Shown here in pieces: positions 50,665 to 59,943 of a stretch of DNA of 64,000 nt (position 1 is the stretch's first letter; every line of letters begins with the position of its first letter). The notes under the pieces were generated by a model. The model was not told where the DNA came from and searched no databases. It saw only the letters and a program-made list of their open reading frames with translations. Source of the stretch: UBA4971 sp029551185 (GTDB taxonomy: Bacteria; Bacillota; SHA-98; UBA4971); the NCBI GenBank assembly GCA_035593725.1, contig DAOSZN010000013.1, positions 1 through 64,000 on the forward strand, in the 5' to 3' direction. The position numbers were made by a program, and so were the translations under genes.

Positions 50665-51162
50665 GTGTCCGAAAAGCTTTCGCATATAAAGGAGCTTCTT
50701 GCCGAGAAAGACTACCGTTTCACACCCCAGCGCGAAGCCATACTTCATGTTATTATGCAATGTCAGGATACCCATTTAACCGCTGATGAGATATATCGCA
50801 AGACGAAAGAAGCGTATCCCGAAATCGGCATTGCCACCATCTACCGCACACTCGAGATTTTTGAGACCTTAGGCATAATCAATAAGCTCCAGTTCAGCGA
50901 GGAAAGAGCCCTCTATGAATTCAACCCGGGTTACCACAAACACTACCATCATCATATTATCTGTCTCGGCTGCGGCAGGATTTCCGAGTTCAATGAGGAC
51001 TTACTTGAAGATATTGAAGATGCTGTCGCAAGTAGCACGGGTTTTGCCATTGTAGATCATTCCCTGGCCATCTATGGCTATTGCAGGACATGTCAAAAGA
51101 AACCGGACCGGACGGATTCAGGAGACTCTTCAGGCAACCCTCCTAATCCGGATGAGGAATAA
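50665..51162 (+). CDS. fur: Fur-family transcriptional regulator
   Basis: A 165-residue Fur family protein: winged helix FTPQREAILHVIMQCQDTHL, LTADEIYRKTKEAYPEIGIA and ATIYRTLEIFETLGI, then the metal-site segment YHKHYHHHIICLGCGR and a second cysteine pair YCRTCQK, forming the structural zinc site. Followed by feoB-feoA, it is likely an iron regulator (Fur) rather than Zur or PerR. GTG 50665 with GAGGGTG upstream. The tail (DRTDSGDSSGNPPNPDEE) is disordered. Confidence 0.93.
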   Translation: MSEKLSHIKELLAEKDYRFTPQREAILHVIMQCQDTHLTADEIYRKTKEAYPEIGIATIYRTLEIFETLGIINKLQFSEERALYEFNPGYHKHYHHHIICLGCGRISEFNEDLLEDIEDAVASSTGFAIVDHSLAIYGYCRTCQKKPDRTDSGDSSGNPPNPDEE

Positions 51163-51294
51163 GCGCGAAACTGACCTCTGCCGAATATAGTATTGCGAGT
51201 TGCAAGAACTGCAAGATCCCTTGTTCAACACAGCGCTTGTCCTAGGCGCGGTGCCCCGCCATGTGAAAGAAGCAGGTGGAAGGGATAGTATTTC

Positions 51295-51846
51295 ATGAGT
51301 CGAAAGAGACTGGCCATTGTGGGCATGCCCAACGTGGGGAAGAGTGTTCTTTTCAATGCTCTGACAGGGGCGTATGCTACGGTATCCAACTATCCGGGGA
51401 CAACTGTGGAAGTCATGTGGGGTCATGCAAGTATTTGTGGGATCGAGTTTGATATAGTGGACACTCCGGGTGCGTACTCTCTCTTACCCCTGACTGAGGA
51501 TGAGCGAGTTACCCTCATGCTCCTTCTCAATGAGGATTTTGACATAGTGCTTCATGTGGTTGACGCACGTTGCTTAAGAAGAATGTTGGCTTTCACGTTG
51601 CAGTTGCTTGAAGCAGACCTTCCATTAATACTTGATGTGAACATACTGGACGAAGCCGCCCGCATAGGGATGAGTATAGACATCCTCGGTCTTGAAAAGG
51701 CGCTGGGGATCCCTGTTGTAGGGACAGCTCTTGCAAAAGGCCGGGGATTGAGCGAACTAAAGGACAGGGTGGCTCATTATGTCTCGGGTATTCGTATCTT
51801 CCAGTCAAAAGCCAAAGAGAGACCGGTTAGAGACTGCGGTGCATGA
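51295..51846 (+). CDS. feoB: FeoB G-domain part (frame 1 of split feoB)
   Basis: 183 codons with the GTPase domain of ferrous iron transporter FeoB: G1 GMPNVGKS, G2 within YPGTTVEV, G3 DTPGAYSL, G4 NILD. It should end in the helical domain, but the frame closes early at 51846 with the non-homologous tail PVRDCGA. The membrane part continues in the +1 frame from 51779. Either an indel (biological or sequencing) near 51800-51835, a programmed +1 frameshift, or a genuine two-protein FeoB explains this. Confidence 0.85.
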   Translation: MSRKRLAIVGMPNVGKSVLFNALTGAYATVSNYPGTTVEVMWGHASICGIEFDIVDTPGAYSLLPLTEDERVTLMLLLNEDFDIVLHVVDARCLRRMLAFTLQLLEADLPLILDVNILDEAARIGMSIDILGLEKALGIPVVGTALAKGRGLSELKDRVAHYVSGIRIFQSKAKERPVRDCGA

Positions 51847-53245
51847 AATAAGCCTTCAGCTCAAAGGAGAGTATAGGCTTTCTCGTAGAGCGATAGCCCT
51901 TCTTCTATTATCAGGTGATAAAGATATCCATAAAATTGTGAAGAAACTTGAAAGCCGTAAGGACTACATGAACATCTGTCGTATTATCGATGCTTGCGCG
52001 AAGTCATATGAACTACCGCTGTCGTACGTGATAGGATTGAAGAGGCAGAGTCAGGCGGAAATGATCGCAAATAGTGTAACTCGCGTATCTCCGAGGAAGC
52101 AAAGCGCTGTCTCCCGGGTTTTAGATTACATAACTATATGGCCGGTTACAGGTATCCCTATCCTTTGTCTTGTTCTGTACTATGGTTTATACAGATTCGT
52201 GGGAGGGTTCGGTGCCCGCACAGTCGTAAATTTCCTGGAGCTCAAGGTGTTCCATAGTTTCATAAACCCATTGGCGACATCACTTGCAGATAAGTATATC
52301 AGTAGCAGAAGCCTAAGGGAGTTAGTTGTCGGAGAGTACGGGATAATCACATTAGGACTGCGTTATGCTGTAGCGATGATTCTTCCTATTGTAGGCGCTT
52401 TTTTTATCGTATTTTCTGTGCTTGAGGATACAGGGTATCTGCCAAGGCTGTCACTTTTGGCTGACAGGGCGCTTAAACTTGTAGGCCTGACAGGGCGTGC
52501 TGTAATTCCACTTACCTTGGGGCTGGGGTGTGATACCATGGCTACACTGGTCACAAGGACATTGGAGTCCCATCGCGAAAGGGTAATAACCACGTTTCTT
52601 CTGGCCCTCGCTGTGCCATGCTCAGGTCAACTGGGCGTTATTATAGGGATGTTGTCTCAGAGGCCGCTTGCTTTATTCATATGGGCTGTGTCTGTCTCAG
52701 CAGTTTTCCTCTTGTCAGGGTTTATTGCAAAGAAGATCATTCCAGGAGATGAAACGGTTTTTGTTATGGAGGTTCCTCCGCTTAGAATGCCGATCCTCTC
52801 CAACGTACTCACCAAAACCGTAGTTCGCCTGAAGTGGTATTTTGCGGAAATCATCCCAATATTCATAGGTACCAGCTTGCTCATATGGGTGGGAAAAACC
52901 ACCGGGATTCTTGAGATCCTGGTAAGTTGCTTAAGGACTCCTGTTTGTATTCTTGGGCTCCCTGAAGAGACTGCGTTTGCCTTTCTATTCGGTTTTTTGC
53001 GCAGGGATTACGGAGCAGCCGGCTTATATGATTTGTTCAGATTAGGCAAACTAAACAGTGTTCAGCTTGTGGTGGCATGTGTGGTTCTTACCTTGTTTGT
53101 TCCCTGTGTTGCCCAGTTCGCCATAATGTGGAAGGAACGAGGCGGGCTTACAGCTTGTGTCATAGCAGCCAGCACAATAGTTATTGCATTTACTTCGGGA
53201 ATGATATTGAATTTTACCCTGACATGGTTGGGGTTGATGCTATAA
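51779..53245 (+). CDS. feoB: FeoB membrane part (frame 2 of split feoB)
   Basis: 488 codons from ATG 51779. Its first 13 residues (SRVFVSSSQKPKR) are a shadow of frame 1; from DRLETAVHEISLQLKGEY on it is the FeoB helical domain, followed by the permease core with two Gate-like halves: LPIVGAFFIVFSVLEDTGYL, LGLGCDTMATLVTRTLES and FLFGFLRRDYGAAGLYDL, then VPCVAQFAIMWKERG. Fe(II) is moved across the inner membrane. The ATG overlaps frame 1 by 68 bases, so re-initiation is possible. It ends at the feoA start. Confidence 0.88.
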   Translation: MSRVFVSSSQKPKRDRLETAVHEISLQLKGEYRLSRRAIALLLLSGDKDIHKIVKKLESRKDYMNICRIIDACAKSYELPLSYVIGLKRQSQAEMIANSVTRVSPRKQSAVSRVLDYITIWPVTGIPILCLVLYYGLYRFVGGFGARTVVNFLELKVFHSFINPLATSLADKYISSRSLRELVVGEYGIITLGLRYAVAMILPIVGAFFIVFSVLEDTGYLPRLSLLADRALKLVGLTGRAVIPLTLGLGCDTMATLVTRTLESHRERVITTFLLALAVPCSGQLGVIIGMLSQRPLALFIWAVSVSAVFLLSGFIAKKIIPGDETVFVMEVPPLRMPILSNVLTKTVVRLKWYFAEIIPIFIGTSLLIWVGKTTGILEILVSCLRTPVCILGLPEETAFAFLFGFLRRDYGAAGLYDLFRLGKLNSVQLVVACVVLTLFVPCVAQFAIMWKERGGLTACVIAASTIVIAFTSGMILNFTLTWLGLML

Positions 53246-53577
53246 TGTCCGAGGCGGAAATGAGGATATCCGGGACAAGGTATGAGACAGCGAGTGTCAG
53301 GTATAATAAAGACAGTCAAGTTGTTTCTCTGTGTCAATTAAAGCCGGGCGAAACAGGAGAGGTAGTCGATATACAGAGGGCTGATAGGACTGTCCTTCAG
53401 AAGCTCCTTGCCATGGCAGTGATCCCCGGCAGCAGATTGAGGGTGGAGTTTACATTCCCGGTTGTGGTTTTTCAGGTTGAAAACACCAGGGTTGCCGTTG
53501 ATCACGCCGTTGCAGGTAAAATCAGAGTGCATAGACTCTGTAAGAGTTCGTTGAAGTCCATGTCGCATTCAACTTGA
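53245..53577 (+). CDS. feoA: FeoA-domain protein
   Basis: A 110-residue protein with the SH3-like FeoA domain in its second half: VSLCQLKPGETGEVVDIQRA, VLQKLLAMAVIPGSRLRVEF, VAVDHAVAGKIRV. FeoA supports FeoB activity. It lies after feoB rather than before it. The ATG at 53245 overlaps the feoB stop; ATG 53260 with GAGGCGG upstream is equally possible. The sequence continuing upstream in frame is a feoB shadow. Confidence 0.88.
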   Translation: MSEAEMRISGTRYETASVRYNKDSQVVSLCQLKPGETGEVVDIQRADRTVLQKLLAMAVIPGSRLRVEFTFPVVVFQVENTRVAVDHAVAGKIRVHRLCKSSLKSMSHST

Positions 53578-53603
53578 CTCCCTTTTTAAGCTGAGAATAT
53601 AAT
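53574..53603 (+). promoter_or_regulatory. Sigma-A promoter of mfd
   Basis: TTGACT (53574-53579), an 18-bp spacer, TATAAT (53598-53603), overlapping the end of feoA. The leader to mfd is about 125 bases. Confidence 0.75.
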
Positions 53604-53628
53604 GAATTGGGCTTTAGACGGCGGGTTT

Positions 53629-53645
53629 CGGGCTGAAGCCCTTTT
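53629..53645 (+). terminator. Short terminator-like hairpin in the mfd leader
   Basis: GGGC-TGAA-GCCC (53630-53641) followed by TTTTC; a wider pairing GGGCTT (53609-53614) with AAGCCC (53636-53641) is also possible. It may end the feo transcript or attenuate mfd. Confidence 0.45.
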
Positions 53646-53733
53646 CGGCTTTGAGCGGCTTTGCAGATTGGATTTTCCCATTCCATTGCAATGGCAGGCA
53701 CGTAATACATATTGTACATCGGAGGCATGAGGC

Positions 53734-56700
53734 TTGAACAGCTTTTTGTCAGCGATCAGTAAGTCCCAAGAGTTTATTAGTATCCTTGAAGGAATAGAAA
53801 GAGGAAGGACGCGAGAGGTAGTCCTGGGGCTTTCGGGGACCATGAAATCCTACTTGATAGCAGGTTTGTATCGCAGCGCCGGCATGAGACCGTTCATACT
53901 GGTAACCTACAATCCTCAGCAGGCCGAGAAACTCGAAGAGGACCTTACAACCTTCCTATCCCCCGGTGAGGTTATGGTTTTCCCTTATTCGGAGATCCGG
54001 CCACACGAAGAAGCCAGGGAAAGCCTTGACGTGCTTTCGCAACGCATGGCAGTGATGTCCGCTCTTGCACGAAGAGAGCGCAGGGTCTTCATTGTGCCTG
54101 CAAGGGCAATAGGACGTAAACTCATGCCACATGACGTGTTTTCCCGGGCCATGCTTGAGCTTGTCGTAGGAAATGAACTTAGAACAGACAGACTTCAGAA
54201 GAAACTCAGTGCTACAGGTTATGAACGCGTTGATATGGTGGAATCTCACAGACAATATGCCATAAGAGGGGATATCATTGATATTTTCCCCTTGGATCAG
54301 CCTAAGCCTGTCAGAATAGAACTCTTTGACAGCGAAATAGACTCGATAAGACAATTCAGCATTGAAACACAGCGATCATTATGTGAGTTCAGGCGCGTCA
54401 TCATACCACCCGGTAAGGAATTCTTTATTGCCGATGAGGTTAAGGATATCGGGATCTCTGCAGGCGAAAGCAGACTGGCCCTGCAAGCCCGGAAACTACG
54501 TGAGACCGGTCCGGAAGACAGAGCGATTCTTCTTGAAAAGCGGATATTCAAGGGTTTGGAAAGACTTAAGGAAGGCATGCCGTTTGACGGTGAAGAACAG
54601 TTTCTGCCCATCTTTTACCCAAGGTGTGAGACTGTGCTGGATTATGCTGCTATGCCGCTTGTCATCGTGGATGAGCCTTCGCGTGTAAAAGAGTCTCTTC
54701 TGGCATTTCAGGCAGAGATTCAAGAGGCTTATGCGTCATTTATTGAGAACGGCGTAGTCCTTCCGGATGAGGCGAGGATATTCAATTCTGTCCAAGAGTC
54801 ACTTGCCAGGATAGAAAAGGAGCAGAGACTGGAACTTGTGTTACTGGCAAGAGGCATGGATCTGCATGAATCCGAGCACGTGAGGGGTTTTGCGGCGAAT
54901 TCAGCGAGTTCATATCATGGACGGGTGGAATTTCTGGTCCGAGATATCAAGACTTGGAGAAGAAAAGGTTACCGTGTGGTCATCTGTGTTTCTACACAGG
55001 ACAGAGCAGGGAGATTCGTTGAGGTAATGTCTGAGTGCGGTATCGAAGCTGTGTATGTGCCAACTGTCACTGACCAAGTGAAACCCGGTAATGTCATAGT
55101 CACCGTTGGCACCCTTGAATCCGGGTTTGAGTTTCCGTCTTTGCGCCTCGTTGTACTTACTGACTTAGAGCTGTACGGAGTCGAGAAGCGGAAGAGGCGG
55201 TTTTTACCTGTCCCGCCCGACAAAGCCAAACTTTCTGTATTTACAGACCTTAAGCCCGGCGACTATGTGGTGCACCGAGCACACGGTATCGGAAAGTATA
55301 TCGGAGTTACTACGCTGGAAGCAGCAGGGACTCAAAGGGATTATCTAATGATTCGATATGCAGGTGAAGACAGGTTATATGTGCCTACTGAGCAAATAGA
55401 CCTCCTGCAGAAATATGTAGGCCCTGAAGATTCGCCGCCAAAGCTCTATAAGCTTGGTGGTGCTGAGTGGAACAAGGTAAAGGCCAAGGTCAAGGAGTCT
55501 GTGCACGAAATGGCCCAAGGGTTGCTTGAGCTCTATGCGGCCCGTGAGTCAATGAAAGGGCATTCCTTTAGTCCTGATACCCCGTGGCAGAAGGAGTTTG
55601 AAGAAGCGTTTCCGTATGAAGAGACACCTGACCAGCTAAAGGCTATTCAAGAAGTGAAGGCTGATATGGAACGGTCAAGGCCTATGGATAGGCTGATTTG
55701 CGGAGATGTAGGATACGGCAAAACCGAGGTGGCGATTCGAGCCGCTTTCAAGGCTGTAATGGATTCAAAGCAAGTTGCAGTATTAGTGCCTACAACTATT
55801 CTGGCTCAACAGCACTTCGCTACTTTCAAGGAGAGGTTTTCGGGGTACCCTGTGAATATTGCCGCTCTTTCCAGGTTCCAATCCCCGTCCCAGCAGCGAA
55901 GCATCTTGAAACATCTAAGAGAAGGAACGGTTGATATCGTAATTGGAACACACAGGCTCCTCCAGCCTGACGTGAAGTTTCGCGATTTAGGGTTACTGAT
56001 AGTTGATGAAGAGCAAAGGTTTGGCGTAGCTCACAAAGAAGTGTTGAAAGAAATGAAGAAGACGGTGGATACCTTAACTTTGACAGCGACTCCTATTCCC
56101 AGGACCCTGCACATGGCGCTTGTCGGCGTGCGTGATATGAGCGCTATTGAGACTCCGCCTGAGGACAGATATCCTGTCAGGACATATGTCATGGAGCATA
56201 ACGATGCTGTGATTAGAGAGGCGATCCTGAGGGAGCGGGCCAGAGGGGGACAGGTCTACTTTGTTCACAACCGGGTCCAAACTATAGACGCAACCGCTGC
56301 TGCTCTTGCCAGGTCAATCCCGGACGCCAGGATTGCCGTAGCCCATGGCCAGATGCCTGAGGACCGGCTGGAGGATATTATGCTCAGGTTCTTAGATTGC
56401 GAGTTTGATGTCTTGGTGTCTACTACTATCATTGAAAGCGGGCTTGATATACCCAATGTCAATACGCTTATTGTAACTGACTCGGATTGTCTGGGGTTAT
56501 CCCAACTATATCAGCTTCGCGGAAGGGTCGGACGAAGCAATAGGGTGGCGTATTCCTATTTCATGTATCGCAGTGACGCTGTTCTCAGCGAAGTGGCGGA
56601 GAAGAGACTTGCCGCGATACGCGAATTTACCGATTTTGGTTCAGGCTTCAGGATAGCTATGCGAGATCTGGAGATTCGCGGGGCAGGCAATCTCTTAGGG

Positions 56701-57306
56701 CCTGAGCAACACGGCCACATTGCCCAAGTAGGCTTCGAGCTTTACTCAAGACTTGTGGAAGAGGCTGTACAGGAACTAAAGGGTATAGACAAAGAAGAAG
56801 AAAAGCAAGATCCGTTCATAGACCTTCCGGTCAGCGCTTTTATCGGCGATGACTATATCGCTGATCCCAGGCAGAAAATTGATTTGTATCGAAAAATCAA
56901 CGCTGCAAGAACTCTGGAAGACTTGAATGACCTGGAAGAAGAGCTCGAAGACAGATTCGGAAATCTGCCTGAGCCTTCCAGAAATCTTCTATGTATAGCT
57001 CGTATCAAGGCCTTGGCTCGGGATATGAAGGTCGCCTCTGTTACAACGGAACGTGACAGTATTGTCATTAAACTGCACCCTGCAGCCAAGGTGTCTCAGG
57101 ACCGCATAATGGAAGTTGTTAGGGCAAACAGAGGGAGAATACTTGTGAATTTCGGCAAGAGCCCCTCTGTGAGAATCAGGCGTGCAGGTTTAGCTGATGA
57201 GGCCCTTTTGAATCTTATTGAGAACACTCTCAAGGTGGCAGGAAGCAAAGCGTCCAGTGACAGTTTAATGCGATCCTGGGCAGGCGCTGCTGTGCAACGC
57301 ACGTAG
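53734..57306 (+). CDS. mfd: Transcription-repair coupling factor Mfd
   Basis: A 1190-residue Mfd, full length. The UvrB-like N-terminal modules (YNPQQAEKLEEDL; EIRPHEEARESLDVLSQRMA; RGDIIDIFPLDQPKPVRIEL) are followed by the RNA polymerase-interacting domain (KPGDYVVHRAHGIGKYIGVT), the RecG-like translocase with Walker A GDVGYGKTEVAIRAAF, Walker B DEEQRFGV and motif III TATPIPRTL, and the C-terminal TRCF domain. It removes stalled RNA polymerase and recruits UvrA. TTG 53734 is the start. In Firmicutes mfd precedes spoVT, as here. Confidence 0.97.
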   Translation: MNSFLSAISKSQEFISILEGIERGRTREVVLGLSGTMKSYLIAGLYRSAGMRPFILVTYNPQQAEKLEEDLTTFLSPGEVMVFPYSEIRPHEEARESLDVLSQRMAVMSALARRERRVFIVPARAIGRKLMPHDVFSRAMLELVVGNELRTDRLQKKLSATGYERVDMVESHRQYAIRGDIIDIFPLDQPKPVRIELFDSEIDSIRQFSIETQRSLCEFRRVIIPPGKEFFIADEVKDIGISAGESRLALQARKLRETGPEDRAILLEKRIFKGLERLKEGMPFDGEEQFLPIFYPRCETVLDYAAMPLVIVDEPSRVKESLLAFQAEIQEAYASFIENGVVLPDEARIFNSVQESLARIEKEQRLELVLLARGMDLHESEHVRGFAANSASSYHGRVEFLVRDIKTWRRKGYRVVICVSTQDRAGRFVEVMSECGIEAVYVPTVTDQVKPGNVIVTVGTLESGFEFPSLRLVVLTDLELYGVEKRKRRFLPVPPDKAKLSVFTDLKPGDYVVHRAHGIGKYIGVTTLEAAGTQRDYLMIRYAGEDRLYVPTEQIDLLQKYVGPEDSPPKLYKLGGAEWNKVKAKVKESVHEMAQGLLELYAARESMKGHSFSPDTPWQKEFEEAFPYEETPDQLKAIQEVKADMERSRPMDRLICGDVGYGKTEVAIRAAFKAVMDSKQVAVLVPTTILAQQHFATFKERFSGYPVNIAALSRFQSPSQQRSILKHLREGTVDIVIGTHRLLQPDVKFRDLGLLIVDEEQRFGVAHKEVLKEMKKTVDTLTLTATPIPRTLHMALVGVRDMSAIETPPEDRYPVRTYVMEHNDAVIREAILRERARGGQVYFVHNRVQTIDATAAALARSIPDARIAVAHGQMPEDRLEDIMLRFLDCEFDVLVSTTIIESGLDIPNVNTLIVTDSDCLGLSQLYQLRGRVGRSNRVAYSYFMYRSDAVLSEVAEKRLAAIREFTDFGSGFRIAMRDLEIRGAGNLLGPEQHGHIAQVGFELYSRLVEEAVQELKGIDKEEEKQDPFIDLPVSAFIGDDYIADPRQKIDLYRKINAARTLEDLNDLEEELEDRFGNLPEPSRNLLCIARIKALARDMKVASVTTERDSIVIKLHPAAKVSQDRIMEVVRANRGRILVNFGKSPSVRIRRAGLADEALLNLIENTLKVAGSKASSDSLMRSWAGAAVQRT

Positions 57307-57539
57307 TGAGGCAGCCTTTGCGCATTCAATCAGCTCTTTCCTCCCTATTACATTCCATGGGTGTTTCTGCATGTTTGTTGTGTAATTGGATATCATATGT
57401 TTAGTCAGAAGACCATCCTCGAGTGCGCTATAAAAAAGAGAAGTTATTTGGAAGAACTGATCAAAAATGGCACTTGAGAAAACGACTAAGAACACCAAGA
57501 CAAGAACCCGAGTGTCTGGCCTGAGAGGAGGGATAACGA

Positions 57540-58103
57540 TTGAAGGCTACAGGCATTGTAAGGCGCATCGACGATCTGGGTAGGGTTGTTATCCCCAAGG
57601 AGATAAGAAGGACATTACGGATCCGTGAAGGCGACCCGTTAGAGATATTCGTTGACCGTGAAGGCGAAGTTATATTGAAAAAGTACTCTCCCATTGGGGA
57701 GTTGGGCGATTTTGCCAAGGAATATGCGGATTCGTTGTATGAAGCGACAGGCCACATTTCCTGCATTGCCGATCGCGACGTGATTATCGCAGTGGCCGGA
57801 GGTCCGAAGAAGCAGTTCCTTGAAAGACGAATCTCTCCTGCTGTGGAAACGGCTATGGAGACTCGTAGGACTCTCGTGATTAATGAGCCTGGGACTGAAG
57901 AATACTGCGCCACATGTCCGGTCATTGAAGACAGTAAGGAATGTAAATATTCAAGTCAAGTGATAGCTCCGATTATTGCAGAAGGGGATCCAATCGGAGC
58001 TGTTATCCTTTCGTCAATGGAGCCAAACGTAAAAATGACTGATCTCGAGACGAAGCTGGTGGAGACTGCCGCAGGCTTCCTGGCGAAACAGATGGAACAG
58101 TAA
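57540..58103 (+). CDS. spoVT: Stage V sporulation protein T
   Basis: A 187-residue regulator. The N-terminal AbrB swapped-hairpin DNA-binding domain is MKATGIVRRIDDLGRVVIPK followed by EIRRTLRIREGDPLEIF; the C-terminal GAF-like domain spans about 60-185 (ATGHISCIADRDVIIAVAGG, SSQVIAPIIAEGDPIGAVIL). SpoVT tunes sigmaG-dependent genes in the forespore. The TTG start has GGAGGG 7 bases upstream. Its presence between mfd and a SpoVB-type flippase strongly marks a spore-former. Confidence 0.97.
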   Translation: MKATGIVRRIDDLGRVVIPKEIRRTLRIREGDPLEIFVDREGEVILKKYSPIGELGDFAKEYADSLYEATGHISCIADRDVIIAVAGGPKKQFLERRISPAVETAMETRRTLVINEPGTEEYCATCPVIEDSKECKYSSQVIAPIIAEGDPIGAVILSSMEPNVKMTDLETKLVETAAGFLAKQMEQ

Positions 58104-58282
58104 CATTTGGAAGTCAGAGAATATCGGGTGCGCTCCGAAAAGACAGTGAGTGAGATGGCAGCAGGCATAAGGCTTGCTGCTATTTGCTTTCCGGAACGGG
58201 TGTAGTAGAATTATCTCGTGCCGGTGGGATTTGTGAGGTCCTTGATTGTCGGCGGTTCTGATTTGCCTGGGAGCGTGAATTC

Positions 58283-59938
58283 ATGACAAAGAAATCCATG
58301 ATAAGAGGAGCTGCCATCCTGGCAGCTGCAGGACTGGTCAATCGCTTTTTGGGGGCTGTCGCAAGGATTGCCCTCCCGACCCTGATTGGGGATGAAGGTG
58401 TCGGTTTGTATCAAATGGCATATCCTGTTTATAGCATTTTCCTTGTGATTTCCACTGCAGGGATCCCGGTTGCAGTATCTAAGCTTGTCGCAGAGCAAGT
58501 CGTGCAGAAGAATAGGAGAGGCGCGCTTACGATTCTGCAAGTTGCTACAGTTATCCTAATTTTCACAGGGGCTTTGTTTTCTTTAGGACTGGCTTTTGCG
58601 GCTAAACCTATCGCTACATATGTTGCGCGTGACCCCAGGGCCGCCCTGGCTATCGTTGCAGTCTCTCCGGCTGTACTTGTTCTTTCAGTGGCTTCAGCAT
58701 TTCGAGGTTTCTTTCAAGGGTTGCAAAATATGGTGCCTAGCGCACTTTCACAGGTAATAGAACAAATAGTCAGGGTCAGTGTCATGATCGGACTGGCATG
58801 GATATTCCTGCCTCGTGGGGTGGAATACGCGGCTGCAGGGGCGAATCTGGGGGCTGTATTTGGAGGGACTGCAGGCTTATTAGTTCTAATCATCGCATAT
58901 CTCAGGCAAGAACATGAGCGAGGATCCTGGAGGACGACATGGTCCCTAAAAGACTGCGACGTAGCGCCTAAGTCTGCTTCTCAGTGGAAATCCGGAGCTA
59001 AAGATAATTACATGGCGTCCAGGTCATCTCTCATACGTAAGATATTTGAGCTTTCCTTGCCGGTGGTGCTGGCAGCTGCGATAATGCCTCTCATGCAGTT
59101 TTTGGATATCGGCATTGTTCCTTTAAGGCTTAGCCATGCAGGGTTTTCGCCTGATGAGATTACTAAGCTTTTCGGACGGTTGACGGGAATGGCACAACCG
59201 CTCATGTATTTCCCTACACTTGTTACTGCAGCTGTGGCCACAAGTTCCGTGCCTGCTATCTCCGAGGCTTTGGCAAAAGGAGATCGATCTGCCTTGTCAA
59301 TGCGGGCCCAGGAAGCGATAAGACTTGGATTCCTTTTCGCTCTTCCGTCAGCTGTGGGACTTTTTGTTTTCGCTCCGGAATTCTCGCTAATGCTCAGATG
59401 GCCCCAGGAAGTGGCAGTTCCTTTGCGGGCTTTGGCCTTTGGAACGGTATTTCTTGCGCTCCAGCAGATCAGCTCTGGGATTCTTCAAGGGCTTGGGGCT
59501 GTAGGAGTTCCTGTCAGGAACCTTGCAAAAGGCGCAGTAGCTAAGTTTATCGTTAGTTTCTCTCTTACCGGGGTGCCTGCCTTCGGTATACGTGGCGCTG
59601 CTTTAGGCACTGTGGCAGCGTTTGCTGTTGCAGGGCTCCTGAATGTCGTAACCCTTGTTAGGATGCTGGGATTCTCTATAGATGTGCCAAATAGCGTGAT
59701 TAAACCGATTTTTGGTGTGCTGCTGATGGTGCTCGGTTCAAGAGCTGCGTATGCCGGGGTGTACGCGGCGACGGCAAGCAACACGGTTGGATGTCTTGTA
59801 GCTATTGTCATTGCAGTGATAATTTATGGAGCAACTCTTCTTGTGACCGGAGTCATCGGCCGCCACGAGCTTGAAGTCTTCCCCGGAGGCAAGAGCGTCG
59901 CAGGGGTCCTGGAGAGGTTAGGGCTACTTAGGAGGTAA
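58283..59938 (+). CDS. SpoVB/YabM-type polysaccharide flippase (MOP superfamily)
   Basis: A 551-residue membrane protein with about 14 helices: LAAAGLVNRFLGAVARIALP, GLYQMAYPVYSIFLVISTAG, FRGFFQGLQNMVPSALSQVI and EQIVRVSVMI are typical of SpoVB/MurJ-like lipid-linked oligosaccharide flippases. In B. subtilis the equivalent gene is yabM, in the same place. It probably moves a cell-wall or cortex precursor across the membrane. A charged loop of about 45 residues (215-255) separates two halves. Confidence 0.92.
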   Translation: MTKKSMIRGAAILAAAGLVNRFLGAVARIALPTLIGDEGVGLYQMAYPVYSIFLVISTAGIPVAVSKLVAEQVVQKNRRGALTILQVATVILIFTGALFSLGLAFAAKPIATYVARDPRAALAIVAVSPAVLVLSVASAFRGFFQGLQNMVPSALSQVIEQIVRVSVMIGLAWIFLPRGVEYAAAGANLGAVFGGTAGLLVLIIAYLRQEHERGSWRTTWSLKDCDVAPKSASQWKSGAKDNYMASRSSLIRKIFELSLPVVLAAAIMPLMQFLDIGIVPLRLSHAGFSPDEITKLFGRLTGMAQPLMYFPTLVTAAVATSSVPAISEALAKGDRSALSMRAQEAIRLGFLFALPSAVGLFVFAPEFSLMLRWPQEVAVPLRALAFGTVFLALQQISSGILQGLGAVGVPVRNLAKGAVAKFIVSFSLTGVPAFGIRGAALGTVAAFAVAGLLNVVTLVRMLGFSIDVPNSVIKPIFGVLLMVLGSRAAYAGVYAATASNTVGCLVAIVIAVIIYGATLLVTGVIGRHELEVFPGGKSVAGVLERLGLLRR

Positions 59939-59943
59939 TAGTT

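Noticed and set aside
57307..57539. Forespore (sigmaG-type) promoter before spoVT
   Set aside because: A CATATG-like -10 and a TGCATG-like -35 are present, but the spacing is about 20 bases, outside the sigmaG range.
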